Below are positions 10,691 through 21,778 of a DNA stretch of 64,000 nt, one piece after another. Both the position numbers and the translations under genes were made by a program. Below the pieces are notes generated by a model. The model made no database searches. It was not told the origin of the DNA and saw only the letters and a program-made list of their open reading frames with translations. Source of the stretch: Musa acuminata AAA Group (lineage: Eukaryota > Streptophyta > Magnoliopsida > Zingiberales > Musaceae); NCBI RefSeq assembly GCF_036884655.1, contig NC_088357.1:9225001-9289000 (forward strand), read 5' to 3'. Numbering within the stretch: position 1 is the first letter of the stretch; the number at the start of each line of letters is the position of its first letter.

Positions 10691-11620
10691 TATTCCAGCT
10701 CACTTGGTTTGGCTCCAAACTTGGTCCAAACCAGTCCGAACTTGGGCCTAATTGGCCCCTACTTGGGTTATAGGATTAACACCTAATCCTAACCCTAATT
10801 AACATGCTAACTATAAATTTAAAGACATTTTCTAAGCTATTACAAAGTCCGCAAGTCAAGACTTCTTCTGGCGAGCTTCCGGCAAACTTTCGGCGGTCTT
10901 CCGATGAACTCTCGGAAACCATTCTGCGGACTCCCGGCAAGCTCCTAGACTTCACGATTTGATCTTAGCGAGTTTCAATGAGCTTCATCGGCAAGCTCCG
11001 ATCTTTCTCGGCGAGCTCCGTGAACTTCCAACGAACCTTCCGACGAGCTTCCGAAAAACCCTTCGGCAAGCTCCCAACTCATTCTCGGCTAGTTCCGGTA
11101 GCATTCCCGACGAACCTTCGGACTTCCGTCGAACTCTCGAACTCGCAACAAATCCTTCGCGCTTGACTCCGACACTTTGTTTCGCTTTATGTCTTCATTG
11201 TTATCATAGTTAATCCTGCACAACAAAACAAAACTTCGATCAAGACAATTAATCCTAAGCAATTAACCAAGTTGTCCGACATGTCATTGGTCCCTCGACG
11301 CTTCGTCCGATTCTTCGGCGCATCGTCCTCTTCTGCAGCCTATTGCCCAATCGGCCAGTTGACTCCGCAACTCCGATATCCTTGGCACAATACCCGCTCT
11401 TCTTGGCCCGATGCCCGAGTCCACGACCCGAAGCCTTCTGTCGATACGTCGACGGATCCACCGGCCCGACATCCAATCTTCTGACATGTTCCTTCGGCAC
11501 AACATGATTTTCCTGCTTTAATTGTCTCATCCTGATCGAAGCATCCTGCGTCACTCAAAACGTAGATTAAATCATAAACATATATCAAGTAGTTTCATCA
11601 TCAAAATACGAGATTCAACA

Positions 11621-14340
11621 ATCTCCCCCTTTTTGATGATGACAACCACTTGATGACGGAGTTAAACTTAACTCCCAGAGTTTAAATAAACTCCCCCTAT
11701 CAATATGCCATATTGATAGAACCTTGAATTCAAACTGAATTCAAGTCATTGCAATATTCATCATGAATACTTGCAACACGTCAACATGAACATATGCATA
11801 AACTTATGCATCACATGTCATGTCATCAACATACTTCTCCCCCTTTGTTATCAACAAAAAGGAGAAGTATCACAATTAATCGTTTGTGTGTGATATTAGT
11901 TCAACTCATTGCATGAAAATCATAATATCAAGTTTTATCATCATGCAATCTTGTAGCTAGAAGATTTAGCAAGTGTTACATCATGCTTAGAACATTCATG
12001 CTATCAAGTTTTAGATATGCAAGTTTTATAGCATATAAGATAGCACTTTTGGTAATGTTCAAGATAGCAAGTTCTACATCATGCAAGCTAGCAAATTAGA
12101 GATGTTCAAGAAGGCAACTCTTGCTTCTTGAAAATTTTGCTCACTTTGCTAGAAGCGCAAGTTAGCATTTTTGCCTCTTGAGATAGGCAAGATAGCACAT
12201 TTGCTTCTTTTGAGATAGCAACTTTTTGCTTCTCTTTAGACCAACAAGCTAGCAATTTTTACGATATACAAGTTTCACAATATATAAGCTAGCAAAAATT
12301 TCGAAAGCAAATGCAAGATAGCTTTCTTGTGTAAGCTCATGATTCTTGCTTCCTATTGCAATGTGCAAATTGCAAGTTTTGCTTCTTGAGATATTCAATA
12401 TAGTGATGTTCAAGAAGACAATTTTTCTTCTTGAAATAAGCAAGTTAGCAATCTTTGCTACTTAAAATAGGCAAGCTAGCAATCAAGTTTTTGCATCTTC
12501 TTGACTTGTACAAGTTAGCTATCTCCCCCTTTGTCATTGTAAAAAAGAAAGAGAGAATACAGTTTTGTAGTTCTCTTTTCCTTTTACAACGATTTCAAAA
12601 TCATGACAAATGATGAATAATCAAGTTATGAATGTCAAGACAATTTTTCATCATGAATATTTTATCATTGCATGCATCATTATCATAAATTGAAGTATTA
12701 CATGCATGATATCATATCACCATTCATAATTACATTAATGTTTCAATATAACAATTTCTTCTCAAAATGTGTAACTCGACACTCATAGCATTTTAAATCA
12801 TGATTTACATTATATGCAATACATCACATCATAATTAGAAAGCACAAGTATTGCATGCATAATTGCACATCATAAATGTTTCATATCATGATGGTATCAA
12901 TTTTGTCAAATTATATCCTACCATGCATGATCAAAACTTCTCCCCATTTTATCATTGAAAACAAGAAGAAAGTGGAAGAGCATAAAAGTGTTAAATATTT
13001 CAATCATTTCAAGGCATTTACATCATAGATCAAGTCATGATTCGTGATTCATCATAAAACAAGTTAGTTTTCAATCATCACATAAGGCATTTAAGGAATT
13101 TTTGAAACATAGGAGACTGATTAATTTAAGCATACAATGTTTCAATCCAATTCAAGTCATGAATATCAATGCTTTCATATTGTGAGTATCAATTCATGAA
13201 TACCACAAGATATTATTTGTGACTTCAATTTTGCAAGATCAAGATTATGATTTAGATAAAACTTATTCAAATCAAATCATTAACTTGAAATTCATAATCA
13301 AGTCATTAAAATTAATTTCGAGATTCACAAAATATCATGAAATCATTAATCTCGATCAGATGGGAAAAGCATTTTTTTTTAAGAGATTCTTTTTCATCTA
13401 AGCATGCCTTAGTCTTTATATGCCAAATTAAGATAAGCATGAAAATTCAAGACATAAGGCAAAGAAATCTTGTATTATGAAATATATGATATCAAGGCTC
13501 ATGATTCATTCGAAAAGATATAGTACAAAGAGCAACTTGAAACATTCTTATCAAGATCACATTTTAAAATATTCCAAGTTTCAAGATATCAATATGACAC
13601 TTCATTGAATTGCATTTCATTTGAAGAACTCCTTTTTGATAAATGTAGGGAGCATAATGAACGATCTTGATTTATAAAGAGCTTTATGTTATAATTATCA
13701 AGATCATGATTATGATTATTCTCTTTAGCAAAGAATCACAAAAGCACTTTATTTTTGCATAAGAAATCTCATTGTATTATGATTTATAAATTCTTTTTCT
13801 GCACATGAATCATAGGAGATATGAATGTGAAACAAATCTTTGCAAGCAAAAATACTATCATTCATATTTCAAGATGGAATTTATAAGCAGGAATCATTTC
13901 ATCAAATCCATTTTAGAAAAATATTTTTCATAAGTGTATGAGAGAATCTGATTGTTAGGATACCAATTGTTAAGTGAATCCGAAAATGAAATTAACACTT
14001 TCATATATTCAGACATGATTTTTGCTATAGATCTTGAAATTAAATCAAGAAGATTAAACAAGCTCATGATCATGGATAACTTAAAATCTCATGCATAAAA
14101 TTGTTAATAACCATTTAATTTATGCATTACTTTAAATCAAACATGATTTCATTCAACAATGTTAATTAAACATGATACACATTATTACTTCTTAACCATG
14201 ATCAAAATCATTTTATTTGTTTATCATGCAATATTATCATTTTTGAAATTATCAGCATGATCATAATTTTTTGTATTTTTATTTTTAAACATGTAATTTT
14301 CAAGAAAATTAATTCTAAAAGAAAATATATCATGAAAGCA
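11621..14340. other. AT-rich noncoding interior of the gag-only element
   Basis: No open frame of substance is found. From about 11940 to 12520 the words 'gcaagttagca', 'gatagcaa' and 'tttgcttcttgagat' recur irregularly, so this stretch is an old degenerate repeat. From 12600 to 14340 the DNA is very AT-rich with frequent 'atcatgaatt' style words. The pol genes expected here in an autonomous copia element are absent. The pyrimidine tract 'atctccccctttttgatgat' at 11621-11640 is, on the minus strand, the polypurine tract next to the 3' LTR. Confidence 0.7.
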
Positions 14341-15350
14341 TCAAGTAATTTTAAAATAAACCAAAGGCATTTTAATTACCTCAATGTCGTAGGCTAGTAA
14401 GGCATAGTTTGCGGCCTTGCTTTTGTTGACTTTCTCGTCTTCAGAGGAGCTCGATTCATCCCAATTTTTGTTCTTCTTCTTGCATTTAAAGCAAGTAGTT
14501 CCATTCTTTTTGCTTTTTAATTTTCGTTTCATTTGTAGTTTAAGTTCACCATCACTTGAGCTTACGCTCGAGTGGTCTTCAAATGTTCTATGTCTCAAAT
14601 CCTTCCTGTTCTTTGGAAGGTTGGTTTGTTCATCATTGTCCTCATCACTTGAGTCATCGCTCAAGTGGCATTCATTTGTCCAGAGTTCCAAATCCTTCCT
14701 GTTCTTTGGAAGGTGATTGTGTTCAACATGTTCATCATATGCATTGTGCACCATTTCATATGTCATCAATGAACCAATTAGTTCTTCGAGTGGTAAGTTG
14801 TTTAGATTTTTAGCTTCTTGTATTGTAGTTACTTTTGAATCCCACTTTTTAGAAAGAGAACGCAAAATCTTGTTTACGAGTTCAAAATCCGAAAAACATT
14901 TTCCAAGAGCTCTTAAACTATTGACGACATCCGTGAAACGGGTGTACATGTCGCCTATAGTCTCGCTTGGTTGCATTTGAAAAAACCAAAATCATGCAAT
15001 AAAAAGTTAACTTTCGAGTTTTTGACTCTACTAGTTCCCTCGTGCGTGATTTCAAGAATTCGCCAAATGTCAAAAGCCGTTTCACACGTAGAAATCCGAT
15101 TGAACTCATTTTTGTCTAGTGCGCAAAATAAGGCATTCATAGCCTTTGCGTTTAAAGAAAAATACTTCTTCTCCAAATCCGACCATTCGTTCATCGGTTT
15201 GGAGGGAAGTTGAAAACCGTTTTCAATGATACTCCATAAGTCTAAATTCGTAGAAATCAAGAAAACTCTCATTCGAGTTTTCCAATAAGTGTAGTCCAAT
15301 CCGTTAAACAACGGTGGACGAAAGACCGAAAAGCCCTCTTGAAGAGCCAT
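14341..15350 (-). pseudogene. Copia-type gag (UBN2/DUF4219 family), frameshifted
   Basis: The minus strand opens at 15350 with MALQEGFSVFRPP, then 'LFNGLDYTYWKTRM', 'LNAKAMNALFCAL' and 'ITHEGTSRVK', as in gag of SIRE/Maximus-like copia elements. Near 15000-14976 the frame shifts, apparently by one lost base in a run before 'MQPSETIGDMYTRF'. The second frame continues with 'ALGKCFSDFELVNKILRSL' and 'LEELIGSLMTYEM', then a Lys- and Ser-rich tail. A zinc knuckle is only half present: 'CFKCKKKNKN' lacks the second pair. Gag would form the particle coat. This copy cannot make it full length without frameshifting. Confidence 0.85.
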
Positions 15351-15386
15351 TTCTCTCAGGTGTAAATCCGAAATGAGAAATACCCC

Positions 15387-15398
15387 GCTCTGATACCA
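15387..15398 (-). other. Primer binding site of the gag-only element
   Basis: The minus strand reads TGGTATCAGAGC, complementary to the 3' end of initiator methionine tRNA, two bases inside the 5' LTR. The host copia uses the same primer sequence at 22917-22928. Confidence 0.9.
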
Positions 15399-15549
15399 AT
15401 TGTTAGGATCGAGAGCACTAAGAGGGGGGGGGTGAATTAGTGCAGCGAAAATCTTTCAGCGATTAAAAACGAAAGCTGCGTTCGTTCGATAAACACTATG
15501 CAAAAGCCGATTTTAAGTTTACTTATGATTAAGTGCAGTTTACGTTTAA

Positions 15550-15855
15550 ACACAGTTAGCGTCTAAATGCAGTTTGCGTCTAAATGCAGATTGCGTCTAA
15601 ACTCAGATTGCGTCTAAGCGCAGTTTGCGTCTATGCGCAGTTTGCGTCTAAGCGCAGTTTGCGTCTAAGCGCAGATTGCGTCTAAGCGCAGTTTGCGTCT
15701 AAACACAGTTTGTGTCTAAGCGTAGTTTAAGCAGAAGTATAAAGATAATGTGCTGCTATTGTACAGCTCAAAAAGTAATATGCAAAAAGCAGATTTACGT
15801 CTAAACGCAGATTTACGTCTAAACGCAGATTTACGTCTTAAACGTAGATTTACGT
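15550..15855. repeat. 20-bp tandem array inside the right long LTR
   Basis: This is the counterpart of 9255-9590. The 'gcagtttgcgtctaagc' unit runs to about 15731, and 'gcagatttacgtctaaac' units lie at 15786-15855. Unit order differs slightly from the left copy, as expected from slippage or unequal exchange after insertion. Confidence 0.9.
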
Positions 15856-16662
15856 CTGAACTTTGAAACTCGTTTGTATACTCGCAGAAGGCAGTATGCA
15901 GTTGAAATTAAGACGTAAACGTAAGCTGAAATCTGATGATTGTGCGAGGAAAGTCGATTTACGTCTAAATGCAGTTTTACGTCTAAATGTTGAAACTCGT
16001 TCGTAAAGTTGCAGAAGACAGTTTGCAGTTATAAATAGAATCAAAATGTAAATGTAAACTGCAAGGAAACTCGTTCGTAAAAGCGCAGAAGACAGTTCGC
16101 AGTTATAAACAGATTCAAGACGTAAATGTAAGCTGCAAAGTAAAGATCGTACGAAAACACCTATTGACGTCTGAATCCAGATTCGGATAGATTAGAGCTT
16201 AGAAACTTGTTCGTAAAAGCGCAGAGAGCAGTAGCTATGTAGGAGGTTTGCAGTAATGATAAAGTGCTCAAAATAAACGCAAACCATAGATTTAGAGTGG
16301 TTCGGTCAGTCTTGACCTACTCCACTTTTGGCTTCCTCCACCGGCGAGGTCACCGACGTCAACTAGGGGCCTTCCTTCAATAGGCGAAGGCCAACTGCCC
16401 TTTTACAGTTTCTCTCCTTTTGACGGGCTCAGGAGACAACCCTTACAGATCCTTTCTCTCCTCTCTTTACAACTCAAGACTTGAATAACAGAAAAGAGAA
16501 CTTTTGGACTTTACACAAATTTGAGCTCTTAGAATCACTGAAAAGATCAAGAATTCGGTGTGGATCTGTATCCCTTCAGTGCTGAATGGGTGGGGTATTT
16601 ATAGGCCCCAACCCAATTCAAATTTGGAGCTCAAAACGATCAAATCCCGGAATTTCAGGATC

Positions 16663-16950
16663 AAGCGGTTGCACCTCTTGACTGGAGAGGTTGCACCGCC
16701 TGGCAGAGCTCGAAGACCGAGCTCAGGCAGTGCCACCTCTCTGTCAGGGAAGTTGCACCGCCCAGTCTTGCTCGAAGACTGAGCTCAGGCGGTGCCACCT
16801 CTCTGTTAGGGAGGTTGCACCGCCCCGTCTAGCTCGAAGACTGAGCTCTGGGCGGTTGCACCTCTTGGGTGGGGCGGTTGCACCGCCCAGTCTCGCTGGA
16901 AGACATAGCCTGGGCGGTGCTACCTCCAACCCTGGCGGTGCCACCTCTTT
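16663..16950. repeat. GC-rich tandem array, unit about 62 bp, right long LTR
   Basis: This is the counterpart of 10399-10690, with the same unit and copy number. One unit has drifted, reading 'ccgcctggcagagctcg' where the left LTR has 'ccgcccaatcttgctcg'. Confidence 0.85.
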
Positions 16951-17883
16951 CACTATTCCAGCTCACTTGGTTTGGCTCCAAACTTGGTCCAAACCAGTCC
17001 GAACTTGGGCCTAATTGGCCCCTACTTGGGTTATAGGATTAACACCTAATCCTAACCCTAATTAACGTGCTAACTATGAATTTAAAGACATTTTCTAAGC
17101 TATTACAAAGTCCGAAAGTCAAGACTTCTTCTGGCGAGCTTCCGGCAAACTTCCGGCGGTCTTCCGATGAACTCTCGGAAACCATTCTGTGGACTCCCGG
17201 CAAGCTCCTAGACTTCACGATTTGATCTTAGCGAGTTTCAACGAGCTTCGTCGGCAAGCTCCGATCTTTCTCGACGAGCTCCGCGAACTTCCAACGAACC
17301 TTCCTGCGAGCTTCCGAAAAACCCTTCGGCAAGCTCCCAACTCATTCTCGGCTAGTTCCGGTAGCATTCCAGACGAACCTTCGAACTTCCGTCGAACTCT
17401 CGAACTCGCAACAAATCCTTCGCGCTTGACTTCGACACTTTGTTTCGCTTTATGTCTTCATTGTTATCATAGTTAATCCTGCACAACAAAACAAAACTTC
17501 GATCGAGACAATTAATCCTAAGCAATTAACCAAGTTGTCCGACATGTCATTGGTCCCTCGACGCTTCGTCCGATTCTTCGGCGCATCGTCCTCTTCTGCA
17601 GCCTATTGCCCAATCGGCCAGTTGACTCCGCAACTCCGATATCCTTGGCACAATACCCGCTCTTCTTGGCCCGATGCCCGAGTCCACGGCCCGAAGCCTT
17701 CTGTCGATACGTCGACGGATCCACCGGCCCGACGTCCAATCTTCTGACATGTTCCTTCGGCACAACATGATTTTCCTGCTTTAATTGTCTCATCCTGATC
17801 GAAGCATCCTGCGTCACTCAAAACGTAGATTAAATCATAAACATATATCAAGTAGTTTCATCATCAAAATACGAGATTCAATA

Positions 17884-17888
17884 GTAGA
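17884..17888. repeat. Target-site duplication GTAGA, right copy
   Basis: This matches 9109-9113. It directly follows the right LTR end and resumes the interrupted copia RNase H frame. Confidence 0.9.
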
Positions 17889-20800
17889 TTCATGATCCAA
17901 TTGAGTTCTGCAGTGGTAGCGGCAATGTCACGGTATTCAGCTTCAGTTATAGACCGGGCGACTGTCTTTTGCTTCTTAGAACTCCAACTGATTGGATGAG
18001 CACCAAGGAAGATAATATACCCCGATGTGGATGTTCTATCATCAAGGTTACCTGCCCAATCAGCATCTGCAAAGGCATGAAGACGAAGTGGAGAGTGTTT
18101 ACGAAAAAAGAGACCATGATTTAGGGTCCCTTTAAGATATCGTAGAAGTCTCTTGACCGCAGACTAGTGTAGAGTAGATGGTTGCTGCATAAACTGTGAT
18201 AATTTGTTGACAGCAAATGAGATGTCTGGACGCGTGAGAGCTAAGTATTGTAAAGAGCCAACAACTTGGCGGTATTGAGTGGGTTCCGCAGCAGGACTTT
18301 CATCCGATAATTTGATAGAACCACTAGTAGAGATGGGGGTTGTAACTGCATTTGCATCATGCATGTTTGTCTTTAATAACAAATCTTGAATGTACTTGCG
18401 TTGTGATAAAAGGAGACCGGAAGACGTAAAGGTAGCTTCGACGCCTAGAAAGTAGCTCAAGGGTCCGAAATCCTTAAGCGAGAATCGAGCTGCCAGTTGT
18501 TTGATGAACGCTTGGATACTAATGGGATTGTTGCCTGTGACAATAATATCATCCACATATACCAGAATATACATTGTGTTTCCATGATGATATCGCAGAA
18601 ATAACGAAGTGTCAGATTTGGAGTTAAGAAAGCCGACAGAAGTAAAAAATGAGCTAAGTTTAGTGTACCAAGCTCTCGGAGCCTGACGAAGTCCATAAAT
18701 GGCTTTTCGAAGTTTGCAAACATGCTGTGGATACTGAGGATGAGTAAAACCAGGGGGTTGTTGCATAAAAACATCTTCGGATAGAGATCCCTGTAGAAAG
18801 GCATTATTAACATCCAATTGTCGTAATTGCCAGCCTTTAGTGGTAGCCAGACTCAAGATACGCCGGATTGTAGTGGGTTTAACAACAGGACTAAACGTCT
18901 CAGTGAAATCAACTCCAGGTCATTGATGAAACCCTTTGGTGACCAAGCGTGCCTTATATCGGGCAACAGAGCCATCTGGGTTCCGCTTAATTCTAAAGAC
19001 CCACTTACACCCGATGATGTTTTGTGAAGGATGGAACCCGATGATGTTTTGTGAAGGATGGAAAGGAATGAGATCCCACGTTGAATTATGGAGGAGGGCA
19101 TTATATTCCTCACTCATGGCAGTACGCCAATGCTGAGATTTTTGGGCTTGAGTGAAGATGGTGGGTTCAATGTTGGGGGATGAGGAATTCAAGATAGCTT
19201 GTAGGTTAAGTACCTGACGAGGTTTAAAAATACCATGCTTAGAGCGAGTGGTCATAGGATGATTGGAGACGACAGAATTGGGAGGTGATGTTGGGTGAGG
19301 ATCTATGGCACAAGCCGGGTCAAGTGGAGACACGTCAGGGGCACTTGGGCGAGAAGGAGGTAAAGAGGATGGTTGTGTTTTGGAACATATTGCCCCATCA
19401 ATTGGGGAAGAGTGGAGTGGAGTAGGAACAGAGGAAATGGGCAAGTGTTGAACTGGAGTGATATAGTGCAGATCAGGAGGGGAGGAAGTAGACGAAGTCA
19501 TGAGAGGCTCGTCCGATTGGTCCGAAGGTATACTCCAGTGAGATAGTGAAGTGGTCCGTATGGCAGTATATGGAAGGGTTTGAAAAGGAAAGTTAAACTC
19601 AACAAAGACAACGTGATGTGATATGAAGATTTTGTGGGTGTATAGATTATAGCAGCGGAAAGCATTATGTTCAAGTGAGTAACCAATAAAGACGCAAGGA
19701 GTAGATCGAGATGTTAACTTATGAGAGGCATAGGGACGTAACCAAGGATAACATAAACAACCGAACACTCGGAGTTTACGAAGGTTAGGGGGTTTGTGAA
19801 ATAGTGTGTCAAAGGGGGACTGGTATTGTAGAACTGGTGTAGGCATTCGATTAATTAGGTAGATAGCAGTTTGAAAGGTTGTTGTCCAAAAAGTTGAAGG
19901 CATGGAAGCCTGATGTAGAAGTGTGAGTATGGTTTCTACTATATGCCAATGTTTGCGTTCGGTAGAACCAACTAGTTGAGGAGTATGTGGGGGAGACTTG
20001 AGGTGTTGAATGCCACAAGCTGAGAGATGGGATGCCAGGGCTTGATATTCACCGCCACCATCAGAGTAGACTGTTTTAATGGTAGACTGAAAATAGTTTT
20101 CGACCAACTTCTAAAAAGTGGAAAAAATGCGAGAAATGTCAGATTTGTGAGAAAGATGATATATCAATGTGTACTTAGAGAAGTGATCTACAAAAATAAC
20201 ATAAAATCGAAACTTATCAAAAGATAAGATTGGAGCAGGACCCCAAACATCAGTATATATAATTTCAAAAGGTTTAGAGGAGGAAATGGAAGATGAGCCA
20301 AAAGGCTATCGATGACTCTTATTACTAAAACAAGCATCACAATATATCATAGAATTAGTGGACTTAAAAAGAGGAAGAGAGTGACGAGATAATAATTTCT
20401 GCTGAATAAAGGATGAGGGATGACCAAGCCGACGATGCCACACATCAACTGGAGCCGCAACAGAAGAATGAACAGTGGGCTGGGTTATTCGAGAGGCTGA
20501 CGACCATTCGTAAATGTTATCTTTATTCGGGCCTTAGACCAATGATGCCCCCGTGCTCAAGTCCTTAACAAGAAATAAATCAGGAAAGAATTCAATGGAA
20601 GTATTGTTATGTTTACAAAATTGAGAAACAGAAATGAGGTTGCGTTTAATATGAGGGGCGCATAAAACATCATCGAGGGTAAATGTATTAGAGTCAGAAT
20701 TAAGCGTTGTGGAACCAGTATGAGTTATAGGAAGTCCTTTACCATCACCGATGATGATATCTTCATCACCGCCATAGGGATTGTGAAGAGACAAATTCTG

Positions 20801-20890
20801 AAGATCAGCGGTGATGTGATGAGAGGCACCAGAGTCGACAATCCAGTTGGACTGGCTAGGTATCGGAGAAGTTAGGAGATTTGCCTGAGG
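17884..20890 (-). pseudogene. Ty1/copia pol: protease, integrase, RT, RNase H N-part
   Basis: One minus-strand frame carries the protease (DSGASHH near 20838-20818), the integrase zinc region ('WHRRLGHPS' near 20430) and core ('TVYSDGGGEYQ' near 20060), the RT ('CKWVFRIKRN', '[11 protein letters not shown]' near 18810, and the catalytic '[10 protein letters not shown]' near 18560-18530) and the start of RNase H ('FADADWAG' near 18060). The frame is not shifted but has nonsense codons at 20534-20536 (TAA), 20306-20308 (TAG), 20111-20113 (TAG), 18920-18922 (TGA) and 18164-18166 (TAG). A 27-bp in-frame tandem duplication lies at about 19010-19065. The key RT aspartates are present, but the protein cannot be made intact. 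Confidence 0.9.
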
Positions 20891-21778
20891 CTAGTGTAAC
20901 GGAGCAAGGAGGCGGGGACGAGACCGGCAAACTTTAGCGGAGTGGCCGACTTTGTCACACAGTTGGCAAACGACCCGTCTTTGATGGCTCGGTAGGGCAA
21001 GACGCCAAGACAAATGATGGCTGGAGTTACCACTTTGCGAGAAGTGATGACTAGGAGGATAGGAGGGGTGTTGCATGGAACTCACAGAATCAAGAGGCGC
21101 ATTAGCCAAACCTTGGGTGATGTTCGATGAGTACCGAGTGCTCTTCCGTTTAGACTTGTGACTGACTTGAGCTGTGATAGTTGATCCAAGCAGTTTGTCC
21201 GCACGCTTTAAGTACATCTCGTAGTCAGTTAGTTTATCATAGAGATCTTCAAAAGAGACTAGCAAGTCACGTGCCCGAATTACAGCAGCCAATTCCTTAT
21301 AGTCGGTGTTGAGACCATTGAGGGTATGAATGACAACCTCTTCGTCACATAGGGAATGACCTATCAAGGCTAAGTCATCAATGATAACCTTGATATGTTG
21401 TAGATGATCAAAGATAGTACTTCCCTCTTGTTTCATCACCATAAGCTTGGATAGAAGACTAAGCTTGCGAGTACGTGAATGATTTGCCAGGGTGGTTTGC
21501 AGTGTAGACCATGCATCGGCAGCTATCACACATGAAGATATCAAGGGAGCAACGGATCCAGCAACTGAAGCTTGAATAGCTTGGAGGATGAGACGATCTT
21601 GACATAGCCACAGTTTGTGAGCTGGATTGGGATCGCCGGGGATGTTGAGCATGGCTGTAGGACAACTGAAAGAGCCATCAATGTAACCTAACAAGTCGTA
21701 TCCAAATAAAAGATTAGAAAATTGAGCTCGCCAGGACGCATAGTTGCCACCCTTTGATAACTTAAAGGGGATCAGCAT
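20891..21778 (-). pseudogene. Ty1/copia gag
   Basis: This 295-residue frame starts at 21778 and ends in a TAG at 20891-20893. The same frame then continues directly into protease, so the stop probably truncates what was a gag-pol polyprotein. Recognisable segments are 'KLSKGGNYASWRAQF' near the start, 'LYDKLTDYEMYLKR' in the middle and a CCHC zinc knuckle, 'CQLCDKVGHSAKVC', near the C-terminus. Gag packages element RNA into particles. The reading frame itself looks intact apart from the terminal stop, and its product could be made if the LTR were active. Confidence 0.85.

Larger units (their letters stand above)
9114..11620 (-). repeat. Long LTR, left copy (3' LTR of the nested element)
   Basis: It starts TGTTAGGATCGAGAGC and ends GAGATTCAACA, with TG...CA ends over 2,507 bp. 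It contains the 20-bp 'gcgtctaa' array (about 9255-9590), a primer-like 'tggttcggtcagtcttgacc' block near 10032, a GC-rich array of about 62 bp (10399-10690) and a CTTCCG-rich block (10860-11150). Open frames across it are shadows of these repeats and are not genes. Confidence 0.9.
9114..17883 (-). mobile_element. Gag-only long-LTR retrotransposon (TR-GAG/LARD-like)
   Basis: Two LTRs of about 2.5 kb bound a 3.78-kb internal region. The minus-strand order is 5' LTR (17883-15401), primer site TGGTATCAGAGC (15398-15387), a gag-like region (15350-14341), long AT-rich noncoding DNA and a purine tract beside the 3' LTR (11634-11621). No protease, integrase or RT is present, so mobilisation would need enzymes from another element. 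The gag resembles that of SIRE/Maximus-type copia elements. Both LTRs are very similar, and the GTAGA target duplication is intact. The only visible terminal damage is CA changed to TA at 17883, so the insertion is younger than its copia host. Confidence 0.88.
15401..17883 (-). repeat. Long LTR, right copy (5' LTR of the nested element)
   Basis: It matches 9114-11620 from TGTTAGGATCGAGAGC onward, over 2,483 bp. Differences are scattered substitutions, about one missing 20-bp unit and a terminal CA changed to TA. As the 5' LTR in element orientation it would carry the promoter. I could not point to a TATA box with confidence. Confidence 0.9.

Noticed and set aside
10428..10751. Repetitive 107-residue plus-strand frame, and its twin at 16691-17014
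   Set aside because: Both are translations of the 62-bp GC-rich array in the long LTRs. The minus strand gives equally repetitive frames, and no start context or conserved domain is visible.
9114..17883. CRISPR array, suggested by the 20-bp repeats
   Set aside because: The repeats are contiguous variants without unique spacers, lie in an LTR, and the genome is a plant.
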